In this document: piece after piece, positions 55,481 to 64,000 of the stretch
Numbering within the stretch: position 1 is the stretch's first letter
Layout: each line of letters starts with the position of its first letter
Source: Salvia splendens
Taxonomy: Eukaryota; Streptophyta; Magnoliopsida; Lamiales; Lamiaceae
Assembly: GCF_004379255.2 (NCBI RefSeq)
Contig: NC_056042.1
Span: forward strand, 15,423,901 to 15,487,900
Direction: 5' to 3'
Length of the DNA stretch: 64,000 nt
The notes under the pieces: model-generated
The model's database searches: none
What the model saw: the letters and a program-made list of their open reading frames with translations, nothing else
What the model was told of the DNA's origin: nothing
Position numbers and translations under genes: made by a program

Positions 55481-56924
55481 GTAATAATCACTCTTAAACG
55501 TTGATTGTCGTCATTTACGAGACCACATAGTAATCGATTCACAGTTTTTAGTGTTGATTAAGTTCCTAGATGCAATAATGCACAATTTTTTTTGGTAGAT
55601 TTTTCTGTAAACAATGAAATGGTAATCATTCGGATTAGGGTTCTGGTCATTGTTGAAGTGTGTAGTTGACTTTTGTGTTACATTTGGTATATGTTCGATT
55701 ATTCCGGGTGAAACCATACTGATGTCGTAGATGTTGCTGAAAATGTCCGATTTTGTGTTCAATGTGTTGTTGATTTTGTCCATTATTGACGATTTGGGTT
55801 GATTATTGAGTTATATCTGTGTTTTTTATGATTTGGATGAAGAAATTTAACTGATTTCCATGGTGTGTCTGACAGTGCATCAATGACGAAAGGAGGCAGA
55901 CCCTTCAAAACCCAACCAACACAGACTACAGGTGATAAATCTTTTGCATTCTTCTTGAATTTGTTCAAATCTGATACCATTGGTTCAGCTAGAGCTCTGC
56001 ATTATTTGGTTGTTCGTTGTTCATTATTGCACTCTGTTTTGTACATCATGAGTTTGTTTCAATAAAAAACGTTTGGTTTCCACTGAAATTGTGCATTATT
56101 GTACAATGGTGTTTAGGCATTGGTTATTAAATTGTAATAGGTAGTGGTCTGATTCATATTTGTTCTTTTCTTTTGTTTACACGTTGTTCATTATCTATAC
56201 CGTTTTGTACATTACATTAGTTTAATTTGATGCATTATTCATTCTGTTCTGTTGTAAGCTACATTATTTATATCGTTTTGTACATTACATTACCACTTTT
56301 CATATATTACTGACAAGTTACAAGTACGTAATATTGTGTTCGATGTAATACATGCATTATATATAAAGTTTGGTACATTAATAGTCAGTTACTACTCATT
56401 ATATGAACTTCTTGGTATATTACTGAGTTGCATGGGAAAATTTAAATATCTTTTGGTACATTATTGATATGTTGCCGTGCATTATGTGTTATTTATCGTA
56501 CATTACTCACATGTTATATTAACCATTACTGTTGTTGCTATTACACATGCATTATACATATATTTTTGTACATTATTGTTCTGTTACATCACTGATACAT
56601 ATAATTTACTTTTGCTAAACCAGGAGGTGTTGGAGGAAATTGGCAGCAATGACGTCTAAATTCACCCAACCAGGAGGTGTTGGAGGAAGATGAACCAAGT
56701 AGGCTTGTTTGAAAATGCTCATGCCCATGGATCAACTGCATTCCTTGTGCGCTGCGGTGGCAGCGACGGCTCTGTGGCGGTCCCGGTGAGAGAGGATTTT
56801 GCAGCAGCTAGTTGAAACAAGAACGACAACAACATTGTACTTCAAGATGTGTCCAACTGATTTGAAATAGATTTGTAGGGTATTTTTTCTAGATTTATGA
56901 CGATGTAAAGCACTTGGGATGGTG

Positions 56925-59890
56925 TGAATTCAATTTCCTTTCAACATTATTTTCTTCAATATGTACATTATTCACTGATCCGTGCACATTATTAGACACT
57001 TTTGGTACATTATTTACTGTACCAAATCTTAAACGCATTAAAAAATGAAATTTAATTCATGTGTTGGTGCTATAACCTAGCCCCATGGGTTGCTAAACCC
57101 AAGGGAAATGATTCAAACTCTTTGCCCTTTGTGATGGTTCCGTTTGTGAGTGGCTACTACAACCTAGCCCCATGAATTGCTAAACCCAAAGGGCATGAAT
57201 TCAATTTCCTTTCAACATTATTTTCTTCAATATGTACATTATTCACTGATCCGTGCACATTATTAGACACTTTTGGTACATTATTTACTGTACCAAATCT
57301 TAAACGCATTAAAAAAAATTTAATTCATGTGTTGGTGCTATAACCTAGCCCCATGGGTTGCTAAACCCAAGGGAAATGATTCAAACTCTTTGCCCTTTGT
57401 GATGGTTCCGTTTGTGAGTGGGTACTACAACCTAGCCCCATGGATTGCTAAACCCAAAGGGCATGAATTCAATTTCCTTTCAACATTATTTTCTTCAATA
57501 TGTACATTATTCACTGATCCGTTCACATTATTAGACACTTTTGGTACATTATTTACTGTAACAAATCTTAAACGCATTAAAAATGAAATTTAATTCATGT
57601 GTTGGTGATATAACCTAGCCCCATGGGTTGCTAAACCCAAGGGAAATGATTCAAACTCTTTGCCCTTTGTGATGGTTCCGTTTGTGAGTGGGTACTACAA
57701 CCTAGCCCCATGGATTGCTAAACCCAAAGGGCATGAATTCAATTTCCTTTCAACATTATTTTCTTCAATATGTACATTATTCACTGATTCGTTCACATTA
57801 TTAGACACTTTTGGTACATTATTTACTGTAACAAATCTTAAGCGCATTAAAAATGAAATTTAATTCATGTGTTGGTGCTATAACCTAGCCCCATGGGTTG
57901 CTAAACCCAAGGGAAATGATTCAAACTCTTTGCCCTTTGTGATGGTTCCGTTTGTGAGTGGGTACTACAACCTAGACCCAAGGATTGCTAAACCCAAAGG
58001 GCATGAATTCAATTTCCTTTCAACATTATTTTCTTCAATATGTACATTATTCACTGATCCGTGCACATTATAAGACACTTTTGGTACATTATTTACTGTA
58101 ACAAATCTTAAACGCATTAAAAATGAAATTTAATTCATGTGTTGGTGCTATAACCTAGCCCCATGGGTTGCTAAACCCAAGGGAAATGATTCAAACTCTT
58201 TGCCCTTTGTGATGGTTCCGTTTGTGAGTGGGTACTACAACCTAGACCCAAGGATTGCTAAACCCAAAGGGCATGAATTCAATTTCCTTTCAACATTATT
58301 TTCTTCAATATGTACATTATTCACTGATCCGTGCACATTATTAGACACTTTTGGTACATTATTTACTGTACCAAATCTTAAACGCATTAAAAAATGAAAT
58401 TTAATTCATGTGTTGGTGCTATAACCTAGCCCCATGGGTTGCTAAACCCAAAGGAAATGATTCAAACTCTTTGCCCTTTGTGATGGTTCCGTTTGTGAGT
58501 GGGTACTACAACCTAGCCCCATGGATTGCTAAACCCAAAGGGCATGAATTCAATTTCCTTTCAACATTATTTGCTTCAATATGTACATTATTCACTGATC
58601 CGTGCACATTATTAGACACTTTTGGTACATTATTTACTGTACCAAATCTTAAACGCATTAAAAATGAAATTTAATTCATGTGTTGGTGCTATAACCTAGC
58701 CCCATGGGTTGCTAAACCCAAGGGAAATGATTCAAACTCTTTGCCCTTTGTGATGGTTCCGTTTGTGAGTGGCTACTACAACCTAGCCCCATGAATTGCT
58801 AAACCCAAAGGGCATGAATTCAATTTCCTTTCAACATTATTTTCTTCAATATGTACATTATTCACTGATCCGTGCACATTATTAGACACTTTTGGTACAT
58901 TATTTACTGTACCAAATCTTAAACGCATTAAAAAAAATTTAATTCATGTGTTGGTGCTATAACCTAGCCCCATGGGTTGCTAAACCCAAGGGAAATGATT
59001 CAAACTCTTTGCCCTTTGTGGTGGTTCCGTTTGTGAGTGGGTACTACAACCTAGCCCCATGGATTGCTAAACCCAAAGGGCATGAATTCAATTTCCTTTC
59101 AACATTATTTTCTTCAATATGTACATTATTCACTGATCCGTTCACATTATTAGACACTTTTGGTACATTATTTACTGTAACAAATCTTAAACGCATTAAA
59201 AATGAAATTTAATTCATGTGTTGGTGATATAACCTAGCCCCATGGGTTGCTAAACCCAAGGGAAATGATTCAAACTCTTTGCCCTTTGTGATGGTTCCGT
59301 TTGTGAGTGGGTACTACAACCTAGACCCAAGGATTGCTAAACCCAAAGGGCATGAATTCAATTTCCTTTCAACATTATTTTCTTCAATATGTACATTATT
59401 CACTGATCCGTGCACATTATAAGACACTTTTGGTACATTATTTACTGTACCAAATCTTAAACGCATTAAAAAATGAAATTTAATTCATCTGTTGGTGCTA
59501 TAACCTAGCCCCATGGGTTGCTAAACCCAAAGGAAATGATTCAAACTCTTTACCCTTTGTGATGGTTCCGTTTGTGAGTGGGTACTACAACCTAGCCCCA
59601 TGGATTGCTAAACCCAAAGGGCATGAATTCAATTTCCTTTCAACATTATTTGCTTCAATATGTACATTATTCACTGATCCGTGCACATTATTAGACACTT
59701 TTGGTACATTATTTACTGTACCAAATCTTAAACGCATTAAAAATGAAATTTAATTCATGTGTTGGTGCTATAACCTAGCCCCATGGGTTGCTAAACCCAA
59801 GGGAAATGATTCAAACTCTTTGCCCTTTGTGATGGTTCCGTTTGTGAGTGAGTACTATAACCAAGCCCCATGGATTGCTAAACCCAAAGG
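56925..59890 (+). repeat. 270-bp tandem array, eleven units
   Basis: Units start (at 'tgttggtg') near 57062, 57330, 57600, 57870, 58140, 58411, 58681, 58949, 59220, 59490 and 59760. Each unit has two copies of a block like 'cctagccccatgggttgcta' plus 'aaccc', then 'ttcaatatgtacattattca' and 'ggtacattatttactgta'. Because 270 is a multiple of three, each unit shows an 85-88-codon open frame. This is a by-product of the period and not a gene. Variant patterns show that units 1-3 are duplicated as units 7-9. Confidence 0.95.
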
Positions 59891-60334
59891 GTATATGGAT
59901 TTAAATCTCGCCAAACATTAAATACTTACACAAGCACATCATTTAGATACATATACAATTTAATTGGACTAGAACTTCATGATTGTCTCGAAATTAATGA
60001 AGGAATACTAAACTAACTTCTCAAAAAAGAGCTTCATGATTGTCTCCAAAAATTGCAGAAGAATGTCTTCCCAATATATTTACCGTAAAATAGGAAGAGA
60101 GAAGAAACTTAATTAAGGAAAATAAATCAGATTATATATTTACCAAACTAGAAGGAGAGAATTTAGGAATTAAATTAACCGATACAAATTTGAGCTCCCG
60201 AAACTGCCCTTTTCGAAATTTTTAATGATTAAAATTAAATTGATGAGGCTTTATTTTCGTCCATATGATTATGAAAATGGATGGACGAAATTGAGAAGGA
60301 GATTGGATTTAATAGGTGCAAAGGATTTGAATAC

Positions 60335-60338
<4 letters not shown>
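59891..60338. other. Gene-free flank between the array and tract 8
   Basis: AT-rich. 'gcttcatgattgtctc' is partly repeated near 59966 and 60031. No coding evidence. Confidence 0.4.

Positions 60339-60380
<42 letters not shown>
60339..60380. repeat. (TA)n tract 8, left of element H
   Basis: About 21 TA units. Confidence 0.95.
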
Positions 60381-60382
<2 letters not shown>

Positions 60383-60662
60383 TTTTGATCCATGCAAAAC
60401 CATTCTTAATACAAAAATGCAGAACCAAGCATACAAAAGTCTTTTTTAGGTCATTGTAAGCTTATTTTTACGTCATTATAGTAAGGATGACATGAAATGA
60501 TCTTAACATGACCTCAAACCCAAAGTTTATAATATGACCTAAAACTGCTTTACAATGACCCTCCGTGTTTTTGTTTAATTATTGACCATTGAATTGTCAA
60601 ATCTCATGGTCAGGATTTGGTCTGGATTTTGTATTGAGATCAAGTTTTGTATTGATCATTTT

Positions 60663-60664
<2 letters not shown>
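60381..60664. mobile_element. TA-bounded MITE H (GGTCAT family)
   Basis: 284 bp between two long TA tracts. Ends 'ggttttgatccatgcaaaac' and (complement) 'ggaaaatgatcaatacaaaa'. GGTCAT-type words run forward in the left half and inverted (ATGACC) in the right half, so H is a small foldback relative of D. Confidence 0.8.

Positions 60665-60704
<40 letters not shown>
60665..60704. repeat. (TA)n tract 9, right of element H
   Basis: About 20 TA units. Confidence 0.95.
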
Positions 60705-60707
<3 letters not shown>

Positions 60708-60848
60708 AGTCATAATTGAAGGATTTAATTAGGATAGAATATATTTCTTTAATGCATAAATTACTCATATTATTTATTAAAAATATTTAATTGATAGAAC
60801 TTTTTATTTATATATACTTACCATGGTATGTGATAAAATGCAAACTCT

Positions 60849-61029
60849 ATATATTGTTCAAACTCCAAACTATGATTTGGACCGTTAGAAAATGTTAAAA
60901 AATGTCAACACAATATCAACGGTTAATTTTGTGTTGAAATTGTGTTGACATTTTTTGTTGCTATTATTTTGTCATTTTGTTTACATTTTCTAACAATCCA
61001 AATCATGGTTTGAAGTTTGTACAATATAT
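60849..61029. mobile_element. Small inverted-repeat MITE
   Basis: The arms of about 50-60 bp share 'tatattgt', 'caaact', 'atgatttgga' and 'gttagaaaatgt'. The loop contains 'aattttgtgttgaaattgtg'. A fragment of the same family lies at 25926-25975. Confidence 0.75.
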
Positions 61030-61203
61030 GGAATATATATTTTATCACTACCCTACTTACCCTTTTAAGTACGATTAAGTAATACATACTAGTGTCAAAT
61101 TTTAATAACTACGACGCTATATAAGATCTATTTAACATCTATAATTTGAAATTTAAAATATTTTATGAAACTTGATATTTTAATTCTTTTACTTATAATT
61201 TTA

Positions 61204-62231
61204 GACTAAGTCCAATTTTGGTCCATTATATTTGTCCTAAAATTCTTTTTGATCTTATACATTAAGTTTGTGACTTTTTGGCCCATAACATATTGTTTTG
61301 GTACCTTTTGGTCTCAAACAAGGTCACAAACTTAATGTATGAGACCCGAAAAAGAATGTTATGGAAAATATACAGCATCAAATTTGGATTTTAGTCCAAG
61401 ATTATAATTAAGTTAGTAAATTGATCAAACATTTGACTGTTAATGTTAACATAAAATGGTTATTTTGGACCAAAATAATATGTTTAGGACCAAAAGATAC
61501 CAAAATAATATATTAGGGACCAGTGGTGTGTTATATTGCTAACTCATCTTTAAATTGCTAACTATAACTAAATAATAGCCATTAGATTTTTAAATTAAAG
61601 GCTAAGATCATTCAACCTTGAGTATCAATATCATGCACAAAAAATATTAATTAGGGTATTATATCAATTAACAACAAATTATTTATAACTAACTTTTGAA
61701 AAATATCTCAAAACATTAAATGCATATAACTATCTCGATTTAAATTATTTTTCCGCATAACATATATCAAATTAAAGATAATTTTATAAGGATTCCAACG
61801 AGATCTAACATGCATATGTTTTTATGTCAGAATTTGATAAAATTTTTGTAAATATTCATAAATTTCGTTAACAGCTTTATATCAATACACATCACATAAT
61901 ATGTCAATACAATGCTTGTACAATGTTAATATGAAATTGTATTGACATTGTCATGTCTTTGTGTTGATGTATTTCATACAAGGTTACATTGTGTTTCTAA
62001 ACCCTAAATTTGATAGTTGTTATTATCTTTTTAATATTAAAAAATGAAAACGAAACTACACATGGCAAATTGTAGACCATAAGATTTCTGAAATCCTATG
62101 ATCTTAAATTAATTGTAGTTAGCAATTAAATAATGAGTTAGCAATTGATCACTCCCCCAGGGACCAAAAGGTCACAAAAGTAATATAAGAATTTTAGGGC
62201 AAATGTAGGAGACCAAAATTTGACTTTAGTC
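61204..62231. mobile_element. Inverted-repeat element with GGACCAAAA words
   Basis: The outer ends read 'gactaagtccaattttggtc' and, complemented, 'gactaaagtcaaattttggt', and similarity continues for about 75 bp (shared 'cctaaaattctt' and 'tttgtga'). 'ggaccaaaa' or 'taccaaaat' recurs inside. It is interrupted by the element at 61523-62158. Confidence 0.65.
61523..62158. mobile_element. Nested element with 8-bp target duplication and GGAGTGATC-type end
   Basis: Flanked by AGGGACCA on both sides (61515-61522 and 62159-62166). Inverted ends: left 'gtggtgtgttatattgctaa', right (complement) 'gggggagtgatcaattgcta', both continuing 'actcat' and a second 'ttgctaact'. Its right tip resembles the tips of the TA-bounded elements. 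The interior is AT-rich with 'gtcaatac' and 'caatgt' words and no gene. Confidence 0.75.
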
Positions 62232-62600
62232 ATTATTTATCATATTAATTTACAGAACTAGAGTTTTCAATTCTTTTACCTATTGTTCGTCACCAAGTTT
62301 CGGTCTTAATTTTTTTGTCAATTGTCGCATTCATGCACAAAATGTTATTTTTTAATGACATTCAAAATGACATATTTTATTTGTTATTTTTTAATGACAT
62401 TCAAAATGACATATTTTATTAAAACAAATACTTTAATTTTACGTTTCTTTATTTTCTAATATTATTCAAAGATCATGAAATTGACAGAATTTAACCAAAT
62501 TAATGATATAAATAACTATAATCCCCATAATATGAGTATATTACTAATAATTCTAAATATTCACAAAACCAAACTAGTAGAAAATTTCAAATTATATTAT
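62232..62600. other. Intergenic AT-rich sequence
   Basis: Contains a direct duplication of about 60 bp around 'tgttattttttaatgacatt' (62344 and 62383). No gene. Confidence 0.5.
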
Positions 62601-62731
62601 AACCCAAACAAATGGAAGAAAAACCACATTCGGTGGAAGTCATAATACATCTGCATTTCTCTACACACACAGTGCTTTGCTATAGGAAACTTTAACAACA
62701 GAAGCTTCTTCTCACTAACACAAAGTTAAGC
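62600..62731 (-). other. Probable 3' UTR of the galactosyltransferase gene
   Basis: Sequence after the TGA at 62732. The 3' end and poly(A) signal cannot be fixed by eye. Confidence 0.4.
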
Positions 62732-64000
62732 TCAAGCAGACGCACAAATAGCTCCTGCAAACAACACCATCAAACAATTAACTCTTTCTTCACTTTACAA
62801 ACAAAAATAATATCATCACCATAATTTTCCGACACAACTCTCAATAATATTTTCAAAATTACTTCATTTTTTGTTGGATAAAGATTATTTTTTACAGATT
62901 GTGAAGTCGAAACTAGGTCACAGCGTACGTACATACTATTATCTAATTACTAGTTTTGGGGTGCTACAGCATGCCCAATGAGGAAGGGTGTTATCTCATT
63001 GTGACAGAGGAATGGAACTATAAAGAGGCAGTTTTGCTATTCGAGCACTCAGTTGGCTAGAAAGTATCTAGATTGAACTGGTTCGAGATTAATTTTGTCA
63101 AAGGGGAGTCAAGGCTTGACTAATCCTGCATACCATTGCCACGAGACTCAGTAACGAGCGGAGTCCACGCAACTGAACAACATATAGTGAGATTAAGTCA
63201 CATCTAATCTACCAAACCAAAATTTCCCAATCATGTCATTAAGTTACATTAACTTATTTCAAATTGATATTAGAAAGGAATAGTGACAACCTGATGCCCA
63301 AGATGAGCAGCAAAACTTCCCCTCATCAACATGTTTAACATCAAGCCCAATAAACCACGACCCAACACTCACATCATCGTGAGCATAGGCACGGAGGATC
63401 AATCTGCAAAACCACATAATAATAGTATATAGTAGTAATTTCAGTAAGTCATGGCAAATGGCTTCATAGGAGAATGCCCAAAAACAAGTACCTGTTGATT
63501 GAAACAAACTGAGCTAGTGGTTGTGATATAGCAAACACTTCACCTGAAGCATGTCGAAAGTATCTATTTATAGGGAATAGTTAATATTGCAGTCAAAACG
63601 GCACAGCAGTATCAACTGTTGAAATCCATAAGCAAAAAGAGGGAAAAGCAAAAGTGAGGTGCTTATGTTCTAGGGAGACTAGATTGTAGACTGTGAAAGA
63701 GAATAGAGAAATTCGGAAAGAAGTAGGACAGGGTAAAGAAAGTTGATAAGAGAATCTAAACTTACGATTTCCCATCCCCAAATTTCCACCAGTCGGGTTC
63801 GTACCATTTTTGTTTCCTGCATATGAAAGAAAAACTTATAAGCAAAAATATATCAAAGATATTTCCAACATTCAATCCCAAGGAAATGACTTGTCCCAGG
63901 TGTCCAATGAACTCACGGCTGAGAGTAAACTTCTCCAGACTTCATACATCCAATGTAAACGCGAGGCTTATCCAAATGACTTGCAAGCACAGATCCAAGA
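62732..64000 (-). CDS. GT31 hydroxyproline O-galactosyltransferase (HPGT-like), 3' exons
   Basis: Partial gene entering from the right edge. Exons on the minus strand are >64000-63917, 63816-63766, 63563-63492, 63403-63291 and 62754-62732, all with GT-AG introns and consistent phases, giving 113 C-terminal residues. Recognisable blocks are [74 protein letters not shown] and FCCSSWASG, ending GAICASA and TGA at 62734-62732. They match the C-terminus of plant beta-1,3-galactosyltransferases of the HPGT group, Golgi enzymes that add the first galactose to hydroxyproline of arabinogalactan proteins. The EDVS-like DDVS/G motif is typical of GT31. The last coding exon is only 23 bases. Which paralogue it is cannot be settled. 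Confidence 0.88.

Larger units (their letters stand above)
54979..60338. mobile_element. TA-bounded element G (TGCATTAT/TACATTAT family) with satellite-like core
   Basis: The left end 'gttaatctccttttcctctc' and 'gttccttcttaattt', then 'aatcccgtgttgcattat', matches the ends of element C, so G is of the same family. The word GTACATTATT or TGCATTAT occurs dozens of times from 55090 to 57040 and inside each array unit. Exon-like patches lie near 55230-55480, 55875-55930 and 56620-56830. The 270-bp array spans 56925-59890. The right inverted end was not found before (TA)n tract 8, so the right border is uncertain. Confidence 0.6.

Noticed and set aside
57060..59753. Series of 64-88-residue open frames with the repeated motif YNLAPWVAKPKG
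   Set aside because: They exist because the 270-bp repeat period is divisible by three. There is no variation pattern of coding sequence, no start context and no family resemblance.
61204..62231. Chance 8-bp match AGGGACCA because the outer element repeats GGACCAAAA words
   Set aside because: Considered as an objection and set aside: removing 61523-62158 plus one copy restores a continuous outer-element sequence, and the inner ends are inverted repeats. It remains the weaker of the duplication calls.

Overview
The window is plant nuclear DNA, almost certainly from a eudicot. It has Ty1-copia, Athila-type Ty3-gypsy and chromovirus retrotransposons, PIF/Harbinger and Stowaway elements, and intron-containing plant genes with GT-AG junctions. 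Lamiales is a guess I cannot prove. Only two ordinary host genes are visible: a complete LRR receptor-like pseudokinase gene (31643-33756, minus) and the 3' end of a GT31 hydroxyproline O-galactosyltransferase gene (62732 to the right edge, minus). Nearly everything else is transposable-element sequence in nested layers.

Layout: (1) 1-1498 is most of an Athila/Tat-type LTR. 1499-3590 is degenerate LTR-like sequence of Del/Tekay style. (2) 4370-22721 is a broken Ty1-copia element split at 6901/21353 by a 14.45-kb Athila-type gypsy element in minus orientation (6902-21352). The Athila element has two LTRs, a tRNA-Asp type primer-binding site, gag-pol in one frame with four in-frame stops, and a decayed extra ORF. 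(3) 22715-25925 is a decayed chromovirus pol joined directly to the copia end, followed by a copia-like LTR and a second Athila/Tat LTR with its primer-binding site (27203-29063). (4) 29064-30625 is a truncated PIF/Harbinger element with a frameshifted transposase. (5) 31643-34000 is the receptor-kinase gene with its promoter. (6) 34171-41800 is a MITE graveyard: a PIF/Pong-like relic, a young MULE-type MITE with a perfect 9-bp duplication, a TAA-flanked PIF MITE and about a dozen Stowaway MITEs nested up to three deep.

(7) 41839-60664 is the most unusual part. It is an almost uninterrupted train of eight elements, called A to H here. Each begins or ends directly at a (TA)n tract. All but G have imperfect inverted ends resembling GGRRTGATC. 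Each is filled with its own short word repeated many times (TATCATT, TTACTTCATT, TGCATTAT, GGTCAT, CATCACTCTTA). Several carry captured 5' ends of host genes: a DELLA/GRAS fragment, exon 1 of formate-tetrahydrofolate ligase, a plastid transit peptide exon and an acidic protein exon. D carries what looks like a FAR1/MULE transposase C-terminus. C is a near-complete 1.6-kb inverted repeat. G contains eleven copies of a 270-bp satellite-like unit. A related element at 61523-62158 sits in an ordinary site with an 8-bp duplication. I infer a Mutator-like, Pack-type group targeting TA microsatellites.

The coding parts do not form an operon or pathway. The two host genes are independent, and the rest is best read as insertion history.
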